Origin: Plantago major
Taxonomy: Eukaryota > Streptophyta > Magnoliopsida > Lamiales > Plantaginaceae
Length of the DNA: 64,000 nt
NCBI GenBank assembly: GCA_026545765.1
Contig: CM048842.1
Location: forward strand, 29,251,167 to 29,315,166
Reading direction: 5' to 3'
Under the pieces are notes generated by a model, which saw only the letters and a program-made list of their open reading frames with translations, was not told where the DNA came from and ran no database searches. Below, piece after piece: positions 45,245 to 55,498 of this stretch. Within the stretch, counting starts at the first letter, position 1. Each line of letters starts with the position of its first letter. Position numbers and translations under genes: made by a program.

Positions 45245-46506
45245 CGCCTATGTGTCCGACAAAGACATGTGATGTGAGAGACTTGAAGAACACGAGTTCC
45301 ACTGATCCAAGTGCTCACTAAACCGCTGCGATACTCCATGTATGCTCCTCAAATCTGCAGTAAATCCTTGGTAGCACCCCAGTAACTCAGAGTAATCGGA
45401 GGCTAGAGTGCTTTGCCTCCTCTCAATATGCTCATACTGGGGCTCCATCCACTCTTGGAATCGGGTACTCAACCTCTGAAAATCCACGGTCAAATCTTCC
45501 TCTTTGTTGGAGTGTGGTGGATCGTTGTTCTCGTCATCAGTCTCTTCTACAGATATCTCTTCGTACCATGTGTCATCCTCGGGATCAAAGTCGCTATCAT
45601 CCTCCTCCTCTTCCCCTTCATTGAACTCAATTGCATGTAGAGCACTCCAGTTTTCCGCGGTTGCCTCAATAGTTAGTATCTCTTTTGAGTCCAAGCAACC
45701 CTTCTGCTGACCATTCTTGCTGATGTTTGGCACTCCTGTGGCCTCACACATCTCGGTGATCAAACACGGAAATCCTAACGCCTTAGGGCTATGCCGATGT
45801 GCAAATTTCTCTGCCAAGATGATGTCTTCTGCGTTGACGAACTTATTCCTGATCAGTGCCGCTATCAATCGGCAAGCACGCATCTTGGTGAAGGAGTAGT
45901 TGGGAAACAAGTTATGCTGAACACAATGTACCCAAACCCTTGCGAGTGGGTTAAGTAGCACTTGGCCCAGCCTTTGAACCCTTTTTTCTATTTTGAAACT
46001 TGGGTGGGTAATAGCTTCCAAGGTCTATTCATCCCACAAGTTATTGCCAGGCTTCCAGGTCGAAGATTCCATTGTCCCAGCTAGGATTGTACTCCGTCCG
46101 TGTTTGATGGAATCGGTTGATGGAGTCTGAGGTATACTCCACAATCTTCCCTCGAAGAGGTACAAATCCGTCATCGCTCCGATCAGAGAAGTTTAATGTA
46201 GAACTCTCTGACCAAAGATGCGTCATACTCTTTGCCCATTCTGGTTTGCCTATGCCATCCTAGACTCCTTATGCAAATTCCTATAGCTTCTGTCACATGG
46301 GTATCATACCCGTAGAGGCTCATCCCTCGCTCCGCTATAATGCTTCTTGGTTTGCTGAAGTTCTTGATTCTGAAGTTGTCTGCCTCTCTGCTCAGCTTGA
46401 AACCATAACCATCCGGCCTAATCCGTGGAGCTGCAACCTTAGCACGCGAGCTTTCGTCTCCTGTCTTCTGCCTCTTGTTGGACACATTCTTTCTTTTGGG
46501 TGCCAT
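45245..46506 (-). pseudogene. Element C: env-like ORF, broken
   Basis: Start ATG 46506 lies just after a putative acceptor (ATCCAG|GTACC). The N-terminus is basic (APKRKNVSNKRQKTG). The middle gives GYGFKLSREADNFRIKNFSKPRSIIAERG and YDASLVREFYIKL, then a stop and frameshift near 46190-46230. The C-terminal 257 codons (46021-45248) read open: FKIEKRVQRLGQVLLNPLARVWVHCVQHNLFPNYSF, MRACRLIAALIRNKFVNAEDIILAEK, FPCLITEMCEATGVPNI, an acidic segment (EGEEEEDDSDFDPEDD) and a coiled-coil-like tail (FQEWMEPQYEHIERRQS). Same family as J and F. The function is unknown and no transmembrane segment is evident. Confidence 0.75.
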
Positions 46507-47521
46507 GGTACCTGGATAAACAATGTTAGCACTACACCCATCTTCAACAAATAGCAACACGAATGCCTAATCCTAACTCATATGCAAGTGTGAACCATAG
46601 TGCATTCAAGTGTAGCTACAAATTCTTCCCCAAACCAATTCTTGCAAGTAGGAACAAAAATGCCATATCCTATCGCATAATCGTGCAAACCATAGTGCAT
46701 TCAATGTTACTACAAGTGATTTTCCCAATTGAAACGAAAGCAAGTTCAACTTAGCACCAATACTAGCATAATTAAATAGCATAAGTAGAAATTGCTAACA
46801 CTAATATCAATCTTCACCACCAAAACACACCATTCTTCGGATAATACAACTAAGCTAACAAGGAAAGTGACTTATCTAGACAACTATTCATCCTAAGCAT
46901 AGTCACATACTCAATCACAAGAATCCAACATAATAATCCAAGTTTGTAAAGTAAGTAGAGTAGGAACAATTACCTCGAATCCGTAAGAATTGATGGATAA
47001 AAGTTCAAATTGAAGCTTTCTCGTAGTAGAGTAACTTACTACCTTCGCAATGAACTAATACCCAGGTGAAAAGGTGGAGTATTGGGCAAAATCTCAAAAA
47101 TCAGGGAAGAAAATGGAAAAGGGGTTTGAAAAATGAAGAAGAAAGGGAGTCTTCCCCTTTTCTACTGTCAGTCTCACGGTGAGGTCAGGTTGAGAGTACC
47201 TACATGTCCGTAAATAGCTGAAAGTATTCGAGCTTTCTAGACCGCGGTGAGAGCACTGTTTTCCCAAGTTCACCGTGGTGGGCACTGTTCCCCAGCCAAA
47301 AAATATATATATATTTTTAAATTTTTTTATATAAATATATAACAAAACAAAACTAGACAAAATTGAATCAAATAACTAAATTATGAAAGCAATAAATTGT
47401 TCAAAATGCAATGCAATGAAATTACATAATCAAATGAATTACCTAAATGCATCCTAGAGTCTATGTGCAAAGCAATAAATCGTGCTTTGGTTATAGTCGT
47501 TAGCGTCGACTTGACCTCTCT
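46507..47521 (-). promoter_or_regulatory. Element C: pre-env leader with LTR-type palindromic words and putative intron
   Basis: On the - strand a donor ATTCGAG|GTAATT (intron from 46973) and an acceptor CAG|GTACC (to 46512) define a 462-nt intron before the env-like ATG. Upstream, at 47172-47288, words of this element's LTR recur (ACCGCGGTGAGAGCACTG at 47242-47259, TTCACCGTGGTGGGCACTG at 47269-47287). Promoter function is inference. Confidence 0.5.
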
Positions 47522-48439
47522 TCATTCTCCGTCCTTCAAGGCTTGAACCTGTGAATTCTCAGCCTGGCACAAGAGGTTGGCGTACCTTGCAGAGCTTCCG
47601 GCCTTGGGGCGATGGTATAGAGATAACTCGTAAGGAACTCCGAGCACCTCCATTATGCACTTAATATCATGGACATTCACGGTTATCCCTGTCGTGTACA
47701 TAAATGTCCTCCCCAACAAGTTCATCTCCTGTTCGTCTTTGTCCGGATTATCGGAGTCCATTTCAAGAAGTCAGTGCGAATATGGAATCCGATGATCTTT
47801 ACGTCAACTCCTCGGATCCTCCCTTGCGGCTGTTTGATAGCTCCATCTACCATAACCATGCTGCCTGCGAGGCTTCATTCCTTCAAGGCCTAGCCTCATG
47901 TATTGGCTAAGAGTCATCATATTACAGCCAACTCCTGAGTCTAGTGTGCCGATCACACGGTTGGAGTTACCCACTCCGACCTCGAGATCCAGGCTAGGTA
48001 TTACCATCGGCATTAGTTGGCTCTGGATCACCATAATCGGTCGGATTTCTCCCTGTGGCTGAGGTTCCATCTTGAAAACCAGGTTCACTGGTTCATTGTC
48101 TTTATGATATTCGAACCACAGAATCTCATCCATGTCCATGATTTCGCCTTCTTCGAGCCACTCCTCCGGTTCATCCTTGATGGCAAGGGGCAGTTCTTCA
48201 GGATCGTCCTCCGGATCCTCTTCCTCTTCTGGGTCCTCTTCCTCCTCCGAGTCGCTAGGAATGTTAATCGGGAATATTTCATCCCAATGTTGCATTCCTG
48301 GCTGAGTGTGCCTCATCCCACACATCATGTAACATGGGTGGAACTCAGGTTGACCAGCCTTCAACTCAAAGTTTACAGTCCCTCCTTTAGCCATACCAAC
48401 GGCATTGGGTAGTGCGGTTGTCGAGAATTGCGTTGGCAC
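47522..48439 (-). pseudogene. Element C: aspartic protease with acidic N-terminal extension, frameshifted
   Basis: Retroviral-type protease remnant. On the - strand the frame 48439-47804 starts with sequence containing CYMMCGMRHTQPGMQHW, then a very acidic stretch (SEEEEDPEEEEDPEDDPEE) and DLEVGVGNSNRVIGTLDSGVGCNMMTL, where LDSGVG is the active site (around 47925-47945). A frameshift near 47800 leads to 47761-47522 with NLLGRTFMYTTGITVNV, equivalent to LLGRPFM in the others. It is more divergent than the F/H proteases. The CX2CX3H stretch may be a degraded nucleocapsid knuckle, but gag is otherwise absent. Confidence 0.72.
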
Positions 48440-48719
48440 TTGTGTTCACCATATCATCTTTTGTTGAATTTTCTCCTCGCTCTTAGAGAAACCTGAAAAG
48501 AACCAAGCAACTAAACTCAAAACCAGGACCAGTCCTCATAATTCAAGTTAGGGTTTCAAATCAGACAAAGCAACACAACCCTCTTTGTTTTGGATTTTTT
48601 GAAAATTTTTGACTTTTTTCTTTGGTTTTATGAAATATCTAAAACAAACGTAACAAACCACAATTGATTCTACTTTAAAAGAACGTAGGAATCAACTCCC
48701 CGCCAAGGCGCCAAATTTC
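48440..48719 (-). other. Element C: short leader and primer-binding site
   Basis: - strand TGGCGCCTTGGCGGGGAGT at 48696-48714, a diverged Athila-type PBS, five bases from the LTR. The rest of the 280 bp shows no gag. Confidence 0.7.
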
Positions 48720-51700
48720 TGATGCGCTCATAAATTACTACATATATTAACCCAAGTAGAAAAAGCGATTGTTGTAGAAAAAGCGATTGTAAATACATGA
48801 TTATTTTCTCAAGGAATTAATCAAGCTAGTTCAAATAGAATAGATTCCCTTGCATTCGTTGTAAACAGATAGTTGGATAGATTGGTGATACTTCAACCCT
48901 AGCATAAAATCTACAATCACAAGACAAGGTAATACATAGATCATGCAATTTCTTCAAACAAAGAAGACAATAAATCCTTTCATGGAGTGTTCTTATACGA
49001 GAGGACCAATTAAGGTTACCAAGTCGCAGATCATCGCCCGGCTATTGCTAGTTCAACCAAATACGGGCTATAAGTATGTATGAACTACAAAAAGCCTGTC
49101 ACTAGCTATGATTCATCCGAATGTAGCCTAATTAATGATAATGATAAAAGCAATTTCACACCGATATAACATGCGTTCTGTGATCAGAGGTAACAACGTG
49201 TCACGTACAAAATAAATAAGTAATTGTACGATTTACACTTGGATACGTCTAGGACACGAGATCTTCTGGAAGGAAATATTGTGAAACCCCGTATTTTCAG
49301 TAAATTATTTCTTATAATTATATTTTATTCTTTTAACTAGTTGTTAATTTTGTGGACTCTGCAAGCTGGTTAGTAGAATCCATTTATAATCAAATTCCTT
49401 ATTATCAATCCGGGAAGATATCCCGTATCTAACTTTAGCATTATAAGACCGATACTTCTCCCAGCTCTTATTCACAGTTAAAACCTACGCTTCTTGAAAC
49501 CTTACACAGAAAACTTACGCCTCTAACCTCTCTTAATGTACTGTAAAACCATCACCAGTTCTTGTAACCCTCCCAGCATATTCGTTCTCTAGCTGTTCAT
49601 CAATGTTTCCTCTCTTCGCCAGTATTCTTGAGTAAGTTCCTCTTCTCGTTTGCTCTGTATTGCGAGTTAGAGATTTTTCGGGGCGGGATTTATAGTTTAG
49701 ATGTACGTTTAGCCCGTTAGGTTGAGTCCGGTAATACTCTGTTGATTTCTTTGATTCTCTTATTTTGGTTTGTCGAGAACTGACGCATTCATGATCAGTT
49801 TGGTATGCTTTGCTTCTCATCCGATTTGTTTGTACCTCGTCATTGATTAATTTGCGTTTAATGTAGGTGGAGCTTAGTATATGATTTATTTTGGGACTAG
49901 TTTTGCCTCTCTAATCTTTATCAAGTATCATTATATCTTTGAATGAATTCAAATTGTCCTTATCTGCGCATGAACATGACTCCTGTACTAATTAAGGGTG
50001 ACTCTGGTTGCCTATTTTAGAAGTGGATAATATTTTCATTAAAGTTTGTTTGATAAAATCCTGTTAGTATTAGTTTGTTATGTTGTTAAGTGTTTTTCGT
50101 AATTGTTAAGTAGTGTTACTGGTGGAACAACATGAAAAGGGAGATCAATGACTATGTGCGAAAATGCCTAACTTATCAGCAGGTGAAAGCGGAACACTTG
50201 AGACCTGCAGTGTCACGACCCGTATTTTCTTTTCATTAGTAACGGGGGGTTTTGAAACTGATTATATATGTCCTATTTTTTTATCCCGAACAAATGAAAA
50301 AATTCGACTGAAAACTGAAATTGTCGGTACATGTAGATTGCGACCATGCATGTGCGACAAGTGTCGAACATGCATGGCAAGCCGCACATGTGTGTAACCC
50401 GCTTGCATGTGTGACAGTTGTCACACATGCAAGCAAACAACTTGCATGTGTGACACTTTCACACATGCAGAGCTTCATTTTTCCTATAAATAGTTGAGGT
50501 TCGGAGTACGATTTTATTCGATAGTTGACTCTCAACCTCATTCTCGTACTTTCCCAAACCGATTACACTTTTCAACCCGACTTTACACACTTACCTACTC
50601 GTTCACAGTGCACATAATTAATTGTTTGAAGTTGCTCATTTCTTTCGTGGATAGCTTGTCCGGATTTTGCCGTACATCTCGATTTAATGTGAGTGTTCTT
50701 AAAACGCTTGCGAAAACCAAGGAAGTACTTGCTTGTATATATATATGTATTGCATCAAAGTTCCGACTCATTCTTTTCAAACATTGCATCAAAGTTGATT
50801 TGGCATTGCATCCGCTCAAATAAAAATATGTATATGTTGTATATGATATTGCTTCGATTGATTGATTGTTTTGGCCAAGCTTTCGGTTAGGGTATATTCA
50901 TTGCATTTTCGGGCAGTGATGACTGTCGATATGTTTGTGGGTTGCTCTGGCTTACTTCTCTTTGATGCGAGGCAGGAGACGCTGATGTCTTAGAGGTAGT
51001 AGTGTACCACCCCGTACCATGGCGAGTATTGATTGATTGAGTGGAGAGATTAGGGTTCGGATTGGGGTTATAAGGAGCGGCACGAACGAACGATTGATTG
51101 CATTGTTATTGCTTCGTTATAGGATATGATTATTATTTTTGGATTCTGTTATGAATTTCCTATTGATATGTTAATTGTCACTATCACACACGAACACCAC
51201 TGAGAGTTTTGTCTCACACTCTTTCATTTTCCTTCCTTGTAGATTCCGAGAAAGTTGGAGTACCGAGTCGGGTAGACGTTCAGCAACTAGATAGAGAGTG
51301 GGGACTTAATTGGGATTTTGTAAAGTTTTAGTCACTGCTTTTTGAAAATAGTGTTCTTTTCAAGTTTTCTGTTAGATTTTGAACTCGATTTGAGTTTTTT
51401 AGAATTCTTTTCATCTTTGTTTAACGCCCTTGTTCTTTTACAAATTAGTGTAATTTTCGGGGCGTTACAAATATACTTCAATTGAAAGAGAGATTGAATC
51501 TCTAAATTGTTTACAATGCTTGAATTGAAAGAGAATACAACTAGAGCGTATGAAGATATGAAAATATGACTGATGCAAGTGGTCTATTTTATAAGACCAA
51601 GGAAGTAGAAGTTTGAATTAATGGGAATAAACTGCCAGAAATCGTGGCTTAAATTGGTCTTGTCAGTGCTCACCGCGGTCTCGTCTTCTGCGAAGCAATT

Positions 51701-52078
51701 CGTATTCTGCTTTGCACTGCTGGACCGCGATGATCCCCCGTTATGATGGAGCTCACCGCGGTGAGGTACCTTTCCGGGAAAAATATCCCATCTTTCCCAT
51801 TTCTTTCTATTTCCACTTCCTTTGCTCAACCTCCAAGTCACCACTTTGGAGTAATGGCCCACCACTTAGCCTTGTATGCTTCTAGAAGCTTTGGAAGAAC
51901 TTCAAATTTTACAATGGTCCACCATCTTCTTGCCTTTACCTAAAAACACCTAAAAAGCTACAAAAACACACAAAATACCCAAACGTGAAAATGAACTAAG
52001 CACTATTAAAATGGCTAAAGGACATAATAAAATACGACTTGAAAAGACTAAATGAGTCGTTAAAATATCGACTCATCA
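48720..52078 (-). repeat. Element C: 5' LTR, interrupted by element O
   Basis: Matches 42307-43534 when 49280-51469 plus AATAT is removed (about 1164 bp). Palindromic words CTCACCGCGGTGAG at 51753-51766 and partial copies near 51668; some of the array seen in the 3' LTR is missing here. Confidence 0.88.
49280..51469 (+). mobile_element. Element O: chimeric chromovirus-type remnant (LTR-like ends, integrase fragment)
   Basis: Flanked by AATAT (49275-49279, 51470-51474); starts TGTGAAACCCCGTATTTTC and ends TTTTCGGGGCGTTACA. Inside, 50122-50206 translates to [31 protein letters not shown], the integrase zinc-finger region of Ty3/gypsy chromoviruses (second CX2C is CLTY, so one Cys is lost). A second LTR-like start TGTCACGACCCGTATTTTC follows at 50209. 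TATA-like tataaatag at 50485-50493 is preceded by three large palindromes (50344-50377, 50401-50434, 50443-50469). The strand is given by the integrase fragment. The frame at 49533-49820 (-) is not recognised. Confidence 0.75.
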
Positions 52079-52560
52079 AAGGGTAACGGCACCAGCTTAG
52101 CAGGAAATACCCCTTTTGGAAGGAAAGATACATTTCATCATTAAGGAGCTAAAGACGGTAAGGGAGTTTATGGAAAAGCAAATGGAAAGGGACACAAAGT
52201 GGAGGCATTTATTGAAAGAGCAGATGAAGTGCTCCGCAGGATCAATGAGAAGGTAGAAGAAGTACAGGGAAGCCTGGTAAACGTAACAGAAAGGCTGATG
52301 ATACTTCTAGAGCAACATGATGAGGGAAAAGAAGAAAACGAAGAATGCGAAGATGAGGAGGAAGCCATAATGCGGATAGATGGGGAAGAAAGGCGGACTT
52401 CCGAAAAACTTCTCGATCAACTTTCTAACTCTCGCTTTAACTTTACCTTATCCAGTGAATTGCGTATAGAAGGTGACTCCATGAAATTGTGTAAGTACCT
52501 CTATGGGGAAAAGAACTAACTGGAGAATTTCAGGAGAAACAAGAGGAAAGAAAATCCCAA
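52079..52560 (+). pseudogene. Element A: gag, C-terminal part
   Basis: Continues gag after element C. The frame 52199-52519 encodes a coiled-coil-like, acidic segment (RADEVLRRINEKVEEVQGSLVNVTERL, then EEENEECEDEEEA-type sequence), the counterpart of E's tail near 10380-10600. Stops lie at about 52141 and 52517. No zinc knuckle is visible. Confidence 0.65.
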
Positions 52561-53430
52561 CTTCCGAACTAATATCCCTAGGAGGGAAATCAACCCCTTA
52601 GCATTTCAAATTGCAGTCAACATAGGGGGCAAAAGGGTAGTAGGAACTCTAGACCTGGAAGCCGATGTGAATGTTATCCCTATAGAGATGTACAAGAGAC
52701 TCAGGTTAATAGGAAAGACTGATGTTTGTGGCATGTCCAACGACGTTGGCATGAGCATAGAAAAGAAATATGTTACAGTTAGAAATGTGTTCATCAAAAT
52801 AGGTACTCTGATATTTCCAGTGGACCTGCTGATAGTCGACGATGAGAATGACAACAATAGAAACTTGTATCTGGGAAGGCCCTTTATGATAATGAATAAA
52901 ACCATTATCGATATAAACGGCAAAAGAGTTTCTATGATTGTCAATGGACTGCAGAGTGACGTAGAGTTGTCCATCGGAAGGACGCATCTCAAGAAAGGGA
53001 AGGTTGTGGCTGAAAGACTACAAAGGAGAAAGAAGGATCAACCACATGGGGAATTTCAAGATGTTCTGACAAAGATGAAGGAAATGGATAAGAACTATTT
53101 CTACTCGCACGAGATTCACTTCCAATTTCCGGATCTGAGAGACAAGGAGAACAAACCCTATAAGATCTATCTGGATAAGTGGATGAACGGAAGACGGAAA
53201 TTGGGAGACGAGGGGCTATTCTACGAGAACTTCAAAGATGATAAGGGTTTTTGAAACCGACTCAAGAATGATGGATGTACCCTCTACAAGTTCGAGTTTA
53301 CAAGGGAAGGTGACCGATTCAACATTGGAGTGAAAGATTCGAATACCGACCTGAGTTTCATGGAAGATTGGTTGACTACTTGCACTGATAGAGAACGGGG
53401 GTCTTACCCCAGCAACTGAGTCATCAATAA
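52561..53430 (+). pseudogene. Element A: aspartic protease with altered active site
   Basis: Retroviral-type protease region. The frame gives INPLAFQIAVNIGGKRVVGTLDLEADVNVIPIEMYKRL: the catalytic triplet (around 52652-52660) is DLE where E has DLG, so the usual glycine is replaced by Glu. It continues with VRNVFIKIGTLIFPVDLLIVDD and LYLGRPFMIMNKTIIDING, then a charged tail (KMKEMDKNYFYSHEIHFQFPDL) reaching the stop at 53252. 195 codons are open from 52667. Apart from the active site it is well preserved. It is followed by a short degraded stretch to about 53430 rather than RT. Confidence 0.75.
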
Positions 53431-53500
53431 CCAGGGGTCGAGCTATAAGACCTAAAACAAGCGCTTCTTGGGAGGCAACCCAAGGTCACGTTTACTTTTA
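53431..53500 (+). other. Element A: conserved post-pol hairpin motif
   Basis: gtcgagctataagacctaaa at about 53437-53456 and the hairpin CTTGGG-AGGCAA-CCCAAG at 53467-53484, in the same form as in E (11540-11557). Confidence 0.7.
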
Positions 53501-54495
53501 CGCTTTTACGTTCGCATTTTCAATTTTTGTCTTTTCCTCGTTTCCTTGCCAAAATTATTTTTCGAAAAACTTTTCAAAATCCCTTTCAAAATTTCTTATT
53601 TATTATGTTTTTTTCTTGAATAAAAAGCAAAAAAACCAGAAAGAATCGAAAAAATACGAAACATCGCGAGAAAAGAGGAGGCTGGGCAGCAGCCTCACTG
53701 CGGCCGACAGTCGACCCCAGTGAGCTGCTCCCAGCTCACTTTTCCCTATTTTAAATCCCCAAATTGAATATTTCCTCCCCCACTTCATTTCACTTCCAAA
53801 ATTCTTCACTTGCTCTATAATTTTATCATCCCCATTGCATTGTTAGCTTGTCCATCCATCATCAACATCAAGTAAGTCATCTTTAGTCATTATTACTTCA
53901 TTACATCCTCATTTCAATGTTTATATCATGTAACTCTTTGCTTGCACTTTGTTCTTGCTTCTTGAGTGTTTTCCAATTATGGCTTCATTTGATTGATTTG
54001 TTGAAGCTTGAGATATGTGGATACATGCTTACTTTTAGTATTCACTACATTAACACTAGCTTGATGGAGATTTGACAAATCGATTGAGAATTTGAAGGTT
54101 TTTGGTCTTGCCAACCAAGTGTTCGATAAAATGTCTCAATAGAACAAACTCCTTTATCGACCTCTTTCTCCCTCGATTACTTGCTCACATGGTCTTAACT
54201 TGTTGAAATATGCTTAGAAAACATTTTTGCATCGTCATATGCTCATAGGATGGAGACTACATTACAATTTGCCTTTCAACTTGATGCATGACACAATTTG
54301 AAAACTTGAGTTACATGCCTAGTTCTTGCATTATTTTGAAGTGGCTATTGATCTTATTACAAGCTATAATCTTGCATACGCATTGTGTTGCACATTAGGT
54401 TTGGGGAAGGAGAAACCCCATTGGATTTTCATGTAAGCTTTAGAATTGATGTAACTCCAAACATGCTATCTTACACACTTTTTGGCGTAGGTACT
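53501..54495 (+). promoter_or_regulatory. Element A: pre-env leader with palindromes and putative 619-nt intron
   Basis: Palindromes GAGGCTG/CAGCCTC (53677-53696), CTCACTG...CAGTGAG (53695-53725) and AGCTG-ctcc-CAGCT (53724-53737) are followed by TATA-like tattttaaat (53747-53756). Donor atcaa|GTAAGT (from 53872) and acceptor ggcgtAG|gtactATG (to 54490) enclose 619 nt, the same length as in E. Function is inference. Confidence 0.55.
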
Positions 54496-55498
54496 ATGGG
54501 AAGAACCAAATCCATCCTCCAAGGATACGGCATAGAGGTTGTCCGAGAATTCTACACAGAATCCTTTCAACTCAAGATCGACAAGCCGTAGGATGCACTT
54601 CTAGATCACCCCATCACCGTACGAGGGGTGGAGTTCACGTTTGGGCCAGGAGCTATCAATGATTTCTTCAACATCCCCGAGGAGCACATTCATGACGAAT
54701 ATAAGGAACCGGCTTATCACGAGTTGATGTACGGAGAGATCCTACTAAACATCCCAAGGGTATTACTCGGAGAAAGATTTGGAGGGGATGTGGTGGGATT
54801 ATCCATTCCGAGGGCTACGCTCAACGAAAGAGCAAGGTTTTGGATGCACTTTGTAGCGACCAACTTGAAGCCAACTCTGCACCACGAAGGGCTTAAAGAT
54901 GCCGTAGCCACACTTGTCTACGCGATTATGGAGGGTCACCATATTGATGTTGGAAGAACCATCATGAAGTAAATGCAATTGGTGAAGGGGAACTAAAGAA
55001 GGAACCTGCCATTTCCCGTTCATATCACCACAATATGCAAGAAGAATGGGGTTCCTACTAGTAATTTAGGATACGCTCCGCTCATAGAACCTTTTGATGA
55101 AGACAGAACCATCCACCTCCTTGAGATGCACGAGAAGGCTGCCAAAGCCGAACTTAGAAGAAGAGGAGTAGCGGATCCGCCGCAAGGAGCTTTTGAGATT
55201 AATTCGTTCAACATATTTGTGAACAACTATGAGATGGGGAGTCAAGGGAGTGCGCGAAGGCGAGATGAAATGAACAAAATGGGCGAAGGTCGGAATGGAA
55301 CAATCATGTTACCTACCTACACAACTACGAGCAAATCTCTTTCCAGCAGGAGAACATTAGCGAGTATCGTCACTTTGAGTATCCACCTTATTACCCACCA
55401 CCGCCGCTCTATCCACCGCCGGAGGTCGATCCATTGATGTACTACAAAGGCTATCCAGGATTTTATCCTACACCGCCTCCTAGAGGATCTTCATCCTA
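54496..55498 (+). pseudogene. Element A: env-like ORF with N-terminal deletion
   Basis: Same family as E's env-like protein. ATG 54496 follows the putative acceptor. After 9 codons it jumps to GYGIEVVREFYTESFQL, equal to about residue 75 of E's protein, so roughly 60 residues are deleted. Stops lie at 54589 and 54970. Intervening frames read GVEFTFGPGAINDFFNIPEEH, RARFWMHFVATNLKP, LVYAIMEGHHIDVGRTIMK and, later, LPFPVHITTICKKNGVP and KAELRRRGVADPPQGAFE. The end (55300-55498) is rich in Pro/Tyr codons and frameshifted. Non-functional; the role of the family is unknown. Confidence 0.75.

Larger units (their letters stand above)
42307..52078 (-). mobile_element. Element C: Athila-like element with protease and env-like ORF but no gag core or RT/RH/INT
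   Basis: LTRs 42307-43534 and 48720-52078 (the latter split by O), duplication AAGGG (42302-42306, 52079-52083), - strand PBS at 48696-48714. Between the PBS and the protease only about 280 bp remain, so the gag capsid region is deleted. Protease is followed directly by leader, putative intron, env-like ORF and the 3' non-coding region. Confidence 0.87.

Noticed and set aside
49533..49820. 95-codon - strand frame in element O
   Set aside because: No recognisable domain, and it lies within LTR-like non-coding sequence.
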